DNA of 64,000 nucleotides from Rhynochetos jubatus (lineage: Eukaryota; Chordata; Aves; Eurypygiformes; Rhynochetidae): contig CM050648.1 of the NCBI GenBank assembly GCA_027574665.1, positions 47,583,200-47,647,199 on the forward strand. The letters are read 5' to 3'. How positions within the stretch are numbered: position 1 is the first letter of the stretch; every line of letters begins with the position of its first letter. The position numbers and the translations under genes are program-made. Of this stretch, positions 34,260 through 49,005 are shown in pieces. Under the pieces are notes generated by a model. The model did not search any database, was not told the DNA's origin, and was given only the letters and a program-made list of their open reading frames with translations.

Positions 34260-37200
34260 TAAGTACAATTTTTGTGTCTCATCTAGATGGCAAAACATGA
34301 TAAAATTTTTCACTTGATAAAGTTTGTGGCAATACTCTCTGATTGTTAATTGCATCCCTAAATTAGTGTTCTTCATTGAACAAAACTGACCAACACATTA
34401 TCTGTCATTTTCAAAATGCCTGAAAATGAAATCTATATGATCTGAAGTTACACATAAGCTTGTTCTCGCTACAGATGGGTTGAAGAATCAGTATCATTCT
34501 ACAGCGTGACATGACTACAAAAGGAAAAGCTGTGTGATTTCTTTGCCTTGTTTGTGCCACAGGTGAAGGAGGAGGTAGTCACTGATATGAAGAGATAACT
34601 GAATTGTGGGTAAGAAATTGCTACTGGCATAAATACATCTTCAGCACTTGCTTCAGTGTGGAGGTTGTTGAAAAGCTTTGCTCAAGGAGAGCTAATCCAT
34701 GAGAGTTAAACCAGCTCCCAAGGCCCCTTCCGTTCAGGACAAGTGCTGAGGTTACCAAGTGGGAATGCTAAAGGACTTGGGGAAATGGACCACCTATCTC
34801 AATCAGATATATATTGCAAGTATATACAGGCTTAACACTGATGTTCCTGTAGGCTAAAGCTCACAACCTTAACTTGAGAGTTGCACTATAAGGGGAAAAC
34901 ACATGAAAGAAATTAAATGTGCCTTTAAAAGTAAGCGTAGCACAGTCTGGAATGATAAACCCAGAAATGATTTATTCATAAATTCATCATGATTGTATTA
35001 GACTGTTACAGAGCAGTCTAATGTGGATGTCGTAATTGAATTTTTAAATTAAAAGATTTATCACTTTTAATGTATTCCCTTTAGTTCTTCAGTTTCATAA
35101 CATCAATCACATCTTGTGAAGTTTTTATTTTTTTAGTAAAATTTATTTATTTATTTTTAAGCTTAACTTTTTTTTTTTGGTTTGTTTTTTTGCTTTGCTT
35201 CAGTTTGGGTTTTTTAGGGAGAATTTAATTCTGATTTTTTTTTTCCTAGCAGTTTATATTACATTTTTTCACAGTTTTTCTTTCTTAACGAAGTATACCT
35301 ATTTATACAATGTTATACTCCCCACAACTGTAAAGAACATGTGTATACTCAGTTGTGTGAGAGACTGCATGTAATTTTCAGATTTCCTAAATGGCTTATA
35401 CCCTGCATTACCCTGCTAAATATCCAGAGCAGATGATGGCAGGGAGTAAGGGCTGAGGGTGCCAAGCCAGGGGCAGAGGATGGGTAGGACAGCCCCTTTG
35501 AGCTGTAGCAAGGGCTTGGATCTAAATGAGATAACCATGAACACCCCCCCTAATACTGTAGTCTCAGACTTAGCCTTGAGTGAAAGTCTCCTGTGTGGGA
35601 AGTGCAAAACCCCAACAACTCAAATAATTAAACTTTTCTGCTCTAGCCTTACCTTCTTGATTAAAGGAAGCATGTTTCCCCAGCAGTTACCTGGAGGATC
35701 TGTCATTCCTAAATTAATACAGACCTCCAGTCTGAAAGAGGAAGCCAGCTTAAGACCTTCCTAAACTATCTGTTTTCTGGCAAGCACCCAGGAAGGTAGA
35801 TTTAACTTATTTTATCAATAATATATTGAGACCCATGTGCAAGGCTAAAAAAGAAAGATTTTCTGTAATAGCAAGAGAAGGCAAATGGGAAATGCCACGA
35901 GTTCTACCAAAGCAGTGTAAGATGAAGTTGGCACCATTCACCCTATTTTAATATGAGGAACATAAGGCACAGCAAGATGAAGTGAATTGTCTGAAATACA
36001 CTGTGGAGGTATTTCAGACTCTGTCTCAACGCGGTACTCTATCTTACAAGTGGCATATGGAAATGCACTCATTTCTGATATATCTTATTTTATATTTATG
36101 GAGCTGAAGCTCCCAGGAATTACTTGGCAGGTGAGGCACATAGACGTACTTTGCAATGCTAATAACATACAGGTCCATGTTTTGTCATATATGTTATGTT
36201 TGGATATGTTTTGGGAATCTCACTTGAATATCATCAGGATCACTGTTGTTGCTGATAAAACTTCTATGGAGTATGGGTTTCTCCTGTCCTGATTATTTCA
36301 AACTGGTAAGCATCCATTTCAGTCCAAAAAAATTTCTCTCTAACAAAAAGATTTGCTAGGATGGGTAGTATCTTTTAATATCAGCCTAATGAACAACATT
36401 GTGGATTATCAACCCACCTGTCTGGATATGAAATTGAATGTTAAATTTTGATTTCGGTAGGATCATGTTAAAGGCAATTTTTCAGTTTCCTCAGAATAGA
36501 TGATTTTTGCAGCTTATACGTTCTACTTTACTATTGCTATTGTTAGTAACCATTGATAATCATAATAATAGTGATAACATTGTCATTTCTGAGTTACTGA
36601 AGATGTGTGGGGCAAACCTATGAACATCATCAGAAAGACAAAACAAAAGCAAAAAAATTAAGCATGATGCAAGGAGCAGAAGGTAAGGAATTAAAATAAA
36701 GTGTACAGAAATGAGAATGATTAGAGCTATGCAGTCATGAAGTGGTTCACTCTGAGATGATGTCTGCTTTCTTTGTCAAACCTTTGGAGTCAACAGCATC
36801 AGAAAAATGTTTAGATTCATAAACGCCCTGGGTAACAGTCACCTGCTACTTTTTCAAGCAATTAGCATCTCATGGCTGCCTTCGTATTCTTCTAATCTGG
36901 GCTACAATTTTCCTTTGTTTTATAATGAACAGGTAGGTAGTGAGTTTTATCTTCTGGTGAGGCCAGATTCACTGACTCTAGGGTTTGCAGTAGGGTATAG
37001 GCTTACGTGCAGGTTAATGTTGCCTGCATGGGTTACTGCCATGACTGCCTCTGAATGAAGCCAGTCTTAAAGCTTTTGCCACCTCTCTACTATGACAAAC
37101 ATAGGAGCCATTCCCTTGCCTGACTTGCTTTAGGAATGGGTGAAGTTGATGTACTTTCCTGTGCAATGTCTTGTCAGCATTTTGAAGCTCCTGGACATAA

Positions 37201-39593
37201 TACACTTCAAGTTTCCGTTCTGATGTAGGGTTGGAGACAAAGAACCAAACTCACAATACAAATGGATAGATTCAGAATAAAGGGGACACTGTTATTTGTT
37301 TGACTTTGGAAGCACTGGAGAGCAATCAGTCGCTCACCTTAAAATGCTTGAGAAAGTAAAAAGCTGATTTAAAAAAAAAAAAAATGTGATGAAAGAACAG
37401 TATGCTTCTGGAACTATGTCATAAAACATTTTACTTCATTAAAATCTCTTGGAAAGGTGACCTTTGCAGTACCTGTGACAAACATATAGGCAGCTAGATA
37501 AATAATGAGACATTATCAGAATTAAAGAGATAGTAATGTTAGTTGAAGCATCCATCAGAATCCATGAAATCTGCAATTTATTAAAAGGCAATGCTCTATT
37601 TGGTGTTATATTTAGCATCAAAATCAAAGTCACATCATAACTTGTGTGATCGAACCTGTGCTGCAATAGTGCCCAGAGGCTGCCCAGAGGCTGTCCTTGA
37701 CATCTGGTCCTGTTGTGTTTGTTGTACAAACTTAGTAACTCATACTGACATGAGGGATTCACTTAAAGAGTTTTCAGTCTCATCTATATTTTAAACCAAT
37801 CAGCTCCACTTCTCAACTTGTAATCCTGTATCCCTTTCTATTCTCTGAATTGAAGATGCACTTTAAATTATTTTTATAGGTAAGTATAATACTATGGTTT
37901 CTGAATAAATGATATATTCACTGTACGGATGCTGTAAACCAAGTCTCTAATTAGTTAGGTGATATCATGTCCCATGTATCCATGTACATACATGGTGTGC
38001 ACAAAGAAGCAGATCAGAAAAAGAATGGCATCTCAGAAACATCATCCCTCTGCTTCCCTCAGAGCATGTGCAATACTTTCCAAAGCTTTTTGTATTATCT
38101 CTAAAATAAAATATCTATACACATTTGGTTCCAGACATCTTGCAGCTGTTATAACTTATTAAAAAAAAATCTACTATTAATATTAAATTGCAAATATTTT
38201 AACATTATTACCTCTTCAATTATTCATTTGCTTTTTGAATCATCAGTGTTATGTGAAAGATAGTTAGTGTTATCTAATTACATTTCTGGAATTTAAATAA
38301 TGCCAAAAGCTTATATTATATCCACGGAAACGGAAAAAAAAAAAAAAGATGGAAGTGCGTGCAAGGGAAGTTAAAGCTGGGTTTTGGGAATAGTAGGGTG
38401 GCTAAACCAATGTGGATAAATAAAACTCAGTTCTGATGTGTGAAATGTGTTTTCTATTTTACCTTTTAGGTCAGGCTTTTCAGTGACTAAAGAGTAAACC
38501 ACTATTGGTTCTTAATTTAAAATTTTAATTTGCAATATTTGTTTTTATCATATATTTGGTTCAACTGAAAATGCATTCGAAATCTCATGAACTATGCTGC
38601 TTACAGATAAAGAAGAGAACCTCTGTGCTGTGTCAAAGAACAGTTATAATCCTAGATTGAGGATAGAAAAAAAGCCAAAGAAGCAATAAAGGAAAGAAGC
38701 TATAAGAGCAATCTGGAGCTACCCAGGGAACAATTCTGTGACGAGCAGGAGCTCAGCTTCAAGCAACATTTCTGAAAGCTCTTCCCAAGTAACACTAAGT
38801 GGCATGATTTTCAAGCATGTTAAGCATCAACAGATTAGTGCATCTAAAATCAGGCCTCATAATTAGAAACCTAAGTGGGTGACAGCATCACAATATCACT
38901 TCAGACAAGTCTAACTTTTTAGCAGTCACTAAGAAAACCCCAAACCAATCAGAAAATCTTGTCTTGGCAATCTAAAGAATGAACCCTACACTTCTGTGAT
39001 TTAAAGGTGAATTTTCTTTAGATGGTGCAAAGTTAGGTACCACTTTCAACAGTTTTGACTTCAGATAAGCAAGCGGAAAAGCAAAGGTATGTTTGAGCAT
39101 GAAGGAGAAAGTTATAAAAAGGTATCTGGAGCCCTTCTTCACTCCTTCAGTGTGCCTCCCTCAGCTAATATTTTGCATATGATAAGGAGAATTCTTTCTG
39201 TGTTTTAGGAATAATTTCACTGACTTTCAGTCTTGTTAAAATGTGGGATACTCGGTTCAATTTTGCATTTTTTCCCCTCAACTAAAAAGAAAACTCCATA
39301 CTGACATTTCACATTTCTACAACATAGATATTAGTAAGACCCAAAGGTATGTGGGTTTGGCCTTTTGATATTAGTTGCAGCTAAAAATTCCCATCTTACC
39401 TCAAAATAAGCTATTTTTTGAATGGCAGTGCTACCCCACTCATGCTGCAGAAGTTCTGTCTTCACAGATGGAGGGCATGAAAGGACGCATACCACTTAAG
39501 AACTGGAGAAGTAAACAGCAAGGATAAAGTGTATAAGCTTGAAAAGCTTAACATTCATGACAGGATAATTTGGATTTTTTAAATAAATATTCA

Positions 39594-39715
39594 CCTATAT
39601 ATTTATCTATATCTATATATCTATATCTAATCTATATCTATATCTATATCTATATCTATATCTATATCTATATCTATATCTATATCTATATCTATATCTA
39701 TATCTATATCTATCT
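39594..39715. repeat. Hexanucleotide microsatellite (CTATAT)n
   Basis: Imperfect start, then about fourteen near-perfect CTATAT units from about 39630 to 39712. Confidence 0.95.
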
Positions 39716-41934
39716 CAAGTCCATAATTAGCCCTAAATGAGCCAGGAATGTTATGTCTAAACTCACACAAGCACCCTTACCATCTCTATTTAAATATATT
39801 GTGTTAAAACATCCATGGAGTTGAAACCCCGAGCAATGTTATAGTGTCATCCAGTCTTATTGCTTTCAGTACCCAAAGGCAAGAAAACCCCTGAAGCGTA
39901 GTGCTCTCATCCTAACTTTATTTTCAATATTTTTCCACTCTTGCCAAGAGAATGTGATTGAAAATCCCATTCCCATTTTGGCCCAAGCAAATTACTGGCT
40001 GGCTGGATAACACAGCATGAGTTCTGCGCCTGGATGCTTCTCCTTGAAAGCTGCTGAGCAGGATGGGCAGACAAGAGGGTGCTGAGGCCAGGAACTGGTG
40101 AAGACGATGGGTCTGAAGAAGGCTGTGTGTTAGGAATGGCACTAGATCCAGGGACCTGTAATGACACTGGTGTGCTTTGTCTAACTGGAGAGCAGTTTAG
40201 AGTAGAGATCTTAAGGCTTTTTCACCTGTGGGTTTTAAAAGGCAGGGCATTTTAATGAACTTTTCCAATCCTAGTCTCCTAATATCCATGCTAGACATCA
40301 GACATAGCACAGACTGCTTGTCCATCTTAGCACTTCATACATTAGCACTACATCCATACTTGATACACACACACTTACCTGTTTCTGGTTTTAATTAGCA
40401 ATGAAATATCTGATCAGGCTATCTGGTATGGTGCCCTCTCCAACCTCTATTTCTAGCATCATTTGAGAATCTCTCTTCCTCCCAGCCTATGTAGAGCTCT
40501 GGCCGTCTGTTTCTACCTGGACGTTGTGTGACAGACAGACTGTCCCTCCAGCTCTCCCTCCAGCTTTCACTCCTGTGGAGCTAGGGGAGAGGTTGCAGGA
40601 GTTTTGCTGGACAGATGCTCCTGGCAATGCCTTCACATGTGGTGGGAGGAGAGCTAATCCCTTAACTGCCCCTTCCTGGGAAGAAAGGAAGGACGAATGA
40701 GAGAAAGGAAACTAGTGCCTTTCCTTCTAGCCCTTAGAGCCTGCACTCTAATTAATGAAGTATGCTCGAAGGTGATTGCCAAAATCCCAACATAGGCTTT
40801 AGATAGCAAAGACTAGATATCTGTATACACTGCTGCAGGGTATGGGCAGCCATCTTCATCTGCTGCCTTTGCTGAGGCTCAGGGAGCATTGATACATCCA
40901 TAGCACTAACAAAGCAGCTGTCATACCACTATTGGGAGTGTGATCGCTTCTTTTCAACTGACTGTATGCAGCAGGTATGTGAGCAACAAGAAAAGCATGC
41001 AGTTTCTTGTCTAATCTGACTGCTCAGGCAGCGATTGCTGTGTGAATTGCATGACTAATAGCAGAAAGACATTCTGAATGCAGCCTTATTCAAGTACAAA
41101 CTGGGTCCCTGAAGAAGCAGCCATTTGCTTGAATGTTTTTGCTGTCTTTTAGTCATCACTACATTGATAATGACTTCAGGTGCTGCCCTGCCCCTCCAGA
41201 TTATTTTGGTGCATGGATACCCATGTCATTTTTTCAGAGCAGATCTTTGTGGTGTAGACTGTGTCTGAATATCGAAGCAATAAGAAAGTGGAAGTCCTAT
41301 GGTTCTGCAGTCATAATTAAAATATCACCATTGGCAACAGTAACTAGTGAAGTGAAAACCATCTCTCTAATACAGTTCTTTATTAAAAATTAGTAATTAG
41401 ACATGGAAATCACTGAGTAAAATTAAGGTTATTTTCTTTTTCCTCTGAAGAAGGAGAACCTTGGTATTTCAGTTCTCTGTGATCAATAGAAAATACTGAA
41501 CTCCTAAGTAGTGAACCCTGTTCTTTCCATTTCAACAACTAGCTTTTGTGAGTTGATCACAGATTTCCACCACACCCACAAAAAATATTTTAAACTGTCA
41601 GATTTTTTAATTTGTTTTCTTCGAGAAAAAGCTAATGCCCAGGCTTGAACCTGAAATATGTATTTTGGTGTTTTTCATAATGTAATACTTCTTCTTTACA
41701 TGTTATTTACATAACATATTATACTTAATCTTGTTTAATGCAATGGCATTTTCATTTTCTGGTTTTATATGAGCACTAGTAATATAAGCATTTGAACTGT
41801 TTTTATGTTTCAGAAAAAGCCTATAAAGCATTATATCTGGTCGAGGATCTTTGCATATTCTATACTTGTATACAGAATTTATGAGAAGATATCTTAATAA
41901 AAATATTAAGTGGAGATAATAAGAATGTATCACG

Positions 41935-42375
41935 TCACTAGCAGTAGACACCAGGCCAGAGTTCCCTCTAGCCTAACAGCCTGCGTCTGAGAGTGGCCAA
42001 CAGCAGCTCTTAGTGTAATAGCCAAGTTCAGAAAGGTACTCACAGAAAAGGGTCATTGGTGGTTAGGAACTTCATGAGCTGGAAATTGCACCCATATGGC
42101 TATGCCTAACAGTATTTGATGAACCTTTCTTCCTTAAATTGTTTTAACACTTTTATACCACCAAAACATCCTCTGGCAATGAATTTCTCAAATTTAGTTA
42201 TGTGCAATGTGAAAAAGCTCTTCCTTCCGTTGTTTTAAACATGAGGATGATTATTTGACTGAATGCACTTTGTTATGAGAAGCAGCAAGTAGTCTCTCAT
42301 TAGTCACCTTCTCCAGGTCATTTACTGGCATCCTACTGAATGATGGGGACTTACACAACAAAATAAAGTGCATAC
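41935..42375 (-). mobile_element. Ancient CR1-like LINE relic
   Basis: Diverged copy with CAGAGTTCCCTCTAGCC, GAGAGTGGCCAACAGCAG, CCTCTGGCAATGAATTTC and AAAAAGCTCTTCCTTCCGTT in the order expected of an old amniote CR1 3' region in minus orientation. Recognised from remembered consensus motifs, not from a search. Confidence 0.6.
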
Positions 42376-44678
42376 CTTCTAAGAATGACTACTAAACTTC
42401 TCTTTTAATCAAGAGTCAGCCTTCCATGCAAATAACAGTCATTATGCACTATTAAGGATGAACATGGTGCGTTGCTGGAAATAAAGATCAGCTTGTTTTA
42501 TCTCTCCAGTTGTTTTGGGTTCTGTCTTTCATCTCTGAGAAGTGACTGACCCAGAGATTATTGAATTCACAGGAAAAGATGTCTTTGAGTTTGCTAAACT
42601 GTGGAACAAGTCCCACGAGGGGAAATCTGTCTCTATAGGTGAAATGGGTTTCCCTAATTTATGTAATCAAGGAGAGCAAGAAGTGCCTCTAGAGGAGACT
42701 TGAATACAGATCCATGAAGTCATAGTCCTAATTTATGTGAATCATGCTTTTAATTTATTCCTCTGACATAGGTGCGTTTGAACATTATACCAGAAGACCT
42801 GAAACAGCCATGCTTGCCAGGCCTTGCTAACGCTCTGCTGAAGAAGAGATGGTGGAGATCTATCACATCCCTAAATCCAAGAAATAACCCCCCACAGAGC
42901 CTAAAGTGGATCATTGGAGGCGGATCAACATTTAGCAAGTTGTGTTTCTGCTATTGGTAAGATGCATCCTGCTTCCCATAGCCTATCACGCTTGCTCTGT
43001 GGGCCAGCTTTCCTTCATATCTCACCAAAGCCTAGATTCCTATCACCTGCCTAACATAAGCATCACAAATACGTATATAGCTAATAGTGTTACCTGCTCA
43101 AGACAACTCCAAGATGAGCCTCTGGAGATGGTTTTTTCTGACTATTTAGATAGTTGAGGTGACTGTGCTTCTAACATCATGCTTCTTACTCTGGTGCCTT
43201 AGTTGGGTGGGCACTTAGTCAGACAGGTGAGATTTATTCTCACCTGAATACCAAATTGTGCGTCAAGTGACGATGTGGCCGACCCTTGCACTGGTCACTT
43301 CCTGACAGACAGGTTCTCTGTGCGTTGCTCCATCACCCCTGTGTCAGCTTCTGTTGCAATCTGGCCCATGGACATCTCAGACAAGTTGCTGAAGAACACC
43401 TAGACAGGGTTGGGTACCTATTACAGGTCTAATTAGAAGGAAGCAATTACTGGGATTACATGTACAATTGAGGTTCTGTGCAAGCAAATATCCACTTTGA
43501 CATTTATTGAAGCTTCTATCTTAAAATACTTCTTCCAAAAACATTTGTCTATTAATTTCCATTAGCTGTGTATACAATGCAGAGATTTAGGTTTGTTATA
43601 CAGTTCTGCATTTTATTCAGATCTTTCTCTCAAAATCAACTTCTTTTTGTTTTTTCTTGATTCTCAAGAGACTAATTTTCTAGTTTGGTCACCATAACAT
43701 GCAAGAAAGGCATTGCTCTTCTGTGAAGTTTCGGTTCCTATTGCTCTCCAGTTTAATTAACACATCTTTTACTACACCTCTTAAAACTCCTTTCTCTGTG
43801 CTGTCTACTCAGTTTTCCCAGATGCCTCCCACCACAGCAGTCACAGGTCCCAATGTGCACAGAAACGGTGGGGCTGCCCTGAGCCAACAGGACTGTGAAA
43901 ACTGATGCAAGGTGCTCACTTGCCCTGTGGATGTTATGTAAAGGACACGTTACATTTTTTAAGTCATGCTTACTCGAAGCCACTTGAACAATCATTCTAG
44001 GCATACTAGAAAATCTAGAGAAATCAGTATTCCCCATGTTGACTATTTTTATTTTTGTTACTTTCCCCCTTCCAGTAGTTTATGTGGGAAATTTGCTTCC
44101 AGTAAACCCTTTTAAAACAGCAGACATATATTTTTTTTAATTTTGTTTGCATGACATTTTGGCTAAAATCGTTCAGATCTGAGCCATACAAATCTAAAAG
44201 TGACCATTTCTCATTAGTGCCTGCTACACACCCCCAGTGACAGTATGTACTTGCAGGGACTGGTGCTGAGCCTGGTGGCATCTCGGGGGATGTCTCAGGG
44301 GTCTCCCTCAGGAGGTCAGACTGTGTCACTCTGGTAGGTCCTTCCCTGCTACATGCAGTGGGAGATCTCACCCTTTACAACTTTACAGGCACCCCACATC
44401 TTCCTCTTCGGATGTCCTCTCTGAGGAGAGCTCCAGAGCTCCCTCGCCACTGTGGAAGACACACAAGTTATTCCACGTGCTATTTCTGATCGTTTAGTAT
44501 ATCTAATGCATACATGAAATATGACAGTGTCCTTGCACACACATTTACAAATTAATGAATGTAATGGGAATGTATAAACAACTTGCATCTGCCAAAACAT
44601 GATGAAATACCTGTGTAACTTCAGACAATATTAAATTGCTTGCCATTTGGCTGAATTTACAGTCATCCCCTTCTCACT

Positions 44679-44701
44679 CCCCCCCCCCCCCCCCCCCACC
44701 C
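44679..44701. repeat. Poly-C tract
   Basis: Nineteen consecutive C, then ACCC. G-run on the minus strand. Confidence 0.9.
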
Positions 44702-46999
44702 AATACATTCCTCAGCTAGGGATGTACCGAAATTTGACCTTGAAAGAAAGCTGCCTCTTGTAGCAAATTTAAAAAAAACCCACATGCCACTGACCCATAG
44801 ATTGCCATCTTTGAGCTTCTAAGATACTTTCAAACCATCTGAGTTTCTTCATACACAAAGATCAAGGGTGAGAAAGTGAAGCCAACAAGAGAAAAGCAGG
44901 TATTAAGAACAAGGATAAGTCTTCAAATACTGCGTTTCAGAGTAGTGTTCTGTTCTGAAAAAAGGTAAATCATTACTGCCAGTTTATGCCTTTATGACTG
45001 TGATGAGTAAACAATGTTGTCAGAAGCAGCAAAGATTAAACACTGAAGTCTTAGTCATCGCTAGATATAAAACTGATGTCTCCACAAAAAAAAAAAAAGA
45101 AAAAAGGGTATCCACTTGGTTTCTCAAGAGTATGACAGTGCACATGTAATTAGATAGGGAAAGAGAGTGGTGAAAATGGAAGGGTGTGGCTTTGTAAGGC
45201 ACTGAGTGCAGGCACACACCTAAGAAAACAGCCAGTCACTCGGGAAACTGATAAACACTTTCTGTACCCCACATCCAAGGTGATAAGCTGAACTGTGGCG
45301 ATGCAGGATGCTTTGTCCCCTGTCTCAGCTGTGCACCTGAGAAGTGCAGGTCTGCCAAACTAGCTTTAGACAGGTGCGTGAACCCTAAGCAAACTTCAGC
45401 AAAACACTGACTTCGGGTCAACCGGGAGAGAGCAGCTCCAGGAAGCAGAGCACACGATGCTGTATGTTGTGCAAGGATATGCCACTCTGCTAACTATATC
45501 TAAATATTCTTTTTGCCCTCCTTTGGACTATGATCTGACTGTAACTGTCTCTATCTTTTTTGTTCATTAATGACAAGCCTTTTTGGGAAAGAGAATTTGT
45601 TTTTAGTCACGTTTATAAAAATACAGTGTGGTATAAATGTTTTATGTTAGTAGTAATGGTATTAACTGTGCTAATAAGAATGGGTAAACAAGAAAACTTT
45701 GTGTGGTGTGCAACAGAATCTTTCTTGAAGAGAAATACTTGTTTTTCCCCCCCTCTAAGCAATTTCTTAGATATTTCAGACTTGAAAAGGACAAGAGATA
45801 AAACCAAGAGTGTAAAGAAGCTGTAAGAAACAAAAAAGAAAAACACCTGTTAAAACAAAGGATTGCTGGATATTTTGGATAAAGGGACTAGGTGCCTATA
45901 ATAAGCTTATAGGAAATCTTTGCATATTATGAGTGCTATTGGTTCTCTCTGTTTAAAATACATGATCTTCTAAAATAACATAGTAGTCTTTTTCTTAACA
46001 GTTGTCAAAAAGGCTAAGAGAAGAGTAATAAATCAACCTCACCCTACTGGTACAACTGGATTTAGGAAACTGCTGAGAAAGACAGTGACACAGCCAGTAG
46101 TTTGGTATGGAAATTGCTAAGAAAGCAAAAAGCAGGCTGTCATTCTCTTCTGAATGCAGCTCTTACAGTTTACACCAAATCTGTAGGTTAGGGATGGAAA
46201 CAGTTCTTCTAAGAATCCTGTTAAAATTCAATCAAGATTTATAACGAATAAAAAGTCAACAATTAAAAAAAACCCCTACCAAAACCAGCTCCCAACATGG
46301 ACACTATTTATGTTCTTCTTTGCTGTTGATCACTAGAAATGGCTGGTAAATATTATCTGATGTATTTATACCTGTTGGCACAATCTTGGAGTTTGTTGTT
46401 GTCTGAAAAAAAAAATAGCATTCTGAAGTCTGATTTTACCATAAAGTTGAAATGATTTGAGGAAAGGTCATAAAAACCTTCATGCTTTTCTAAGTGACTT
46501 CACATTGGATTCTTTGCCTTAGAAAGGCATACAGTGCAGGTTCAACCAATTTTTCAATAGGAGGAGACCATCTGGAAAAAGTTTGAGGAATCTGCAAATG
46601 AGTAATTTGTGGTGGCTGTGGTAAGCTGAGTTTGCACTTGATATTTTTTCCTGAAAAAGAAAGTCTAGTGCCTCTGCACAAACAGAGCAAGCAAAACGAA
46701 AGGGTTGGACCACCACCACAAGTAGAACATTCCTAAATCCTGGTTTTCACCCTCAGCTACGATTTCCCAGATACTTCTCCTGGTCGTCTTGCTCCTGCAA
46801 ATGGTACTCATACACAGAGCAATAGACAAGGGATCCTCTCTTTGTGTGGGTCACCGTTGCCTTTCATTAACCTACTGCACCAATTTCCTCTCAAGCACCT
46901 TTCCTTTGGGGTGTGGTTTTAAGAAGAGCAGCAGTGGCTGGTCTAATAAACTGCTTCTCCCCCTGGCCGGCTGTCTTAGGTTGCTACACCAGAGGAAGC

Positions 47000-47200
47000 A
47001 GTTCATAAGTTTTAAGGCTAGAGGGGACCCTTACAATGATTTTACCTGCCATGCATTAGAAACAGAGTGCATAATTCAGAAATATATCTGGTCTTGACTT
47101 AAAGCCTTTGCGTATTGGAGATTCCACTGCTTCCTCTGCTTAGTTGTTTAATATTTATTATACTTCCACCTGAAAAATTGGCACTGCATTTACAGCTTGT
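47000..47200 (-). mobile_element. Ancient CR1-like LINE relic
   Basis: CATAAGTTTTAAGGCTAGAG, then GACTTAAAGCCTTTGCGTAT and GGAGATTCCACTGCTTCC match, with much divergence, old CR1 3' ends seen across reptiles and birds. Boundaries are approximate. Confidence 0.5.
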
Positions 47201-48284
47201 GGTTCTCTAGCATGCAGAGTCCAGATTCTGAGTCTTGCTACGGCTTAGTTTACTAAAGATAGAGGCCTCTAATGTCAGAATCTTCCACTCATACATAGTT
47301 ATGGCATATGAAAATACTTATGTACCTCTGCATCTCATCAAAAGTGGTAACACCACTTCTCCTGCTCCCTAAACTGAGTCCATCAGTAAGACTGGAAGCT
47401 CCAGTTGTAGGAGCATGAGATTTATGGCTAAAGACGAAAGGAGGTGAGCGGACCCAAATAATTCCCCAAATCTTTGGGGTAAAGTCTTAGTGCAGTTGAG
47501 GATAATAATAATATTAAACCCCTCCCCGTATTATTTCTGTGAGAAAAGCATATCATGCCCAGTCTATGTATGGATTTTTTATATGCAGAAGGGAACACAT
47601 GTATTATAAACACGAATTCTGTGTAAATTGCTTTCCAGGACAAAAAAGGAAACAAAATTGGAAGAATATACTGGGATTCCCCTGGCTAGTCTGGAGAAAT
47701 CCTTAGTTCATTTAACTTTATGCACCTAACTTGGTTAAACCAAATAGGAGCACAGTCTCCCTGTGCAGTCAGTGGAGAGGAAGTCACCTGTAGAAGATGA
47801 ATCAAAGCGTCCAAGATGTCAATTAATTGCTGGATACACTTATCTCCTCCCAGTGACTACAGAGGGAGCACAGGATGATGACATTTAGCATCAGCTAGAG
47901 GCCTGCAGTGAGTTTGCTTCCCACCCCTCTGAAAAAATCCACTGTACAGATATTTCTTCACTTACAGAAGTTTTCCTCATGGTGTGACTGCAGAAACAAT
48001 CTTGTATGTTATAAGTGAACTGCATGTCAGCTCCAACACTAAATTTTGTCTTTTGGATGTTTAAATGAACTTTTCAGCAGCTTTTGCAGTGACTTTGCAG
48101 TATCTCACTGACATTTTGGATAAATTAAGAGCAAATACATAAATGAATAAACTGTTCTTAACTCCGAAGTACTTTGCTACCAGCTGTTTACATACAGTAT
48201 TAGCTACAATTGGTCACACAGTCATCTGCAGATCTTTGTGGATGTTTAATACAAAGCAAAATCTGACTCCTAAAAAGAGAGAAG

Positions 48285-48450
48285 GATGATTCTGTGGTTA
48301 GGGTGTATATGTGGCTCATTACTTCTCCTGTCGCGCTGTGACACAGGGTCAGGCATCTACTAACATTTAGGCTTCGGTGCTCCATCTGTTAAATGGAAAA
48401 TAATGTCCTTTTTAGAGTGGTTGTTATAAATCATAGTGGAGCTGAGCACC
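48285..48450 (+). mobile_element. MIR-like ancient SINE relic
   Basis: Order of fragments fits a MIR/CORE-SINE: TTCTGTGGTTAGGGTG, CGCTGTGACACAGGGTCAG, then TCCATCTGTTAAATGGAAAATAATG and GAGTGGTTGTTATAAATC. Heavily diverged and unconfirmed by alignment. Confidence 0.45.
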
Positions 48451-48986
48451 ATCAGGGTGCAATCCATCCAGGTACAAGATCAATTGTTTTATCCCTGAAA
48501 TGATTTTCAGTGGAGAACCAAAGTTTTGCTTGGTGAACTCAAGCTTCCAAGCAGCTTGTGCAACTGCAGAGGCTCTTACTCCTTTGCAGCTTCTTTCATC
48601 TCGTACTTTGTCACTTTGTAGCAGGGCATGTAAACTTCCAGAGATAAAGGAATACTGCACATTCCATCAGGCTCATGATCCACAGTGTTTTCAATGCCTT
48701 AAACATATGATGATAGTTTCAAAGCTTTGACAGCTGGCTGGAAAAGAAGTCTCAAGGCTTACGCTCTGTTTAGATGTGTTACCAGCCCACTACTGCATAG
48801 CTTGCAAAACAAGCTCCAGTGTCTATGCTGCAGCTGAATTTACGAGAAATTCCACAGAGGTATGACAAGGCAAAAGAAAAACTATCCTATCATTTGTAGA
48901 TTACAAATTCAGCCAACAAGGAGGCACTCAAGCCTCTTAAACTTGGAAATTAACTATGCAATCCACAGTAATGGCGGCTGAACCTC

Positions 48987-49005
48987 TTTTTTTTTTTTTT
49001 TTTTT
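48987..49005. repeat. Poly-T tract
   Basis: Nineteen consecutive T. No retroposed element recognised next to it. Confidence 0.9.

Larger units (their letters stand above)
30600..41930. other. Intergenic, upstream of desmoglein
   Basis: No supportable gene. 31100-31830 is less AT-rich with several short frames on both strands but no protein family signature. Contains the microsatellites listed separately. Confidence 0.6.
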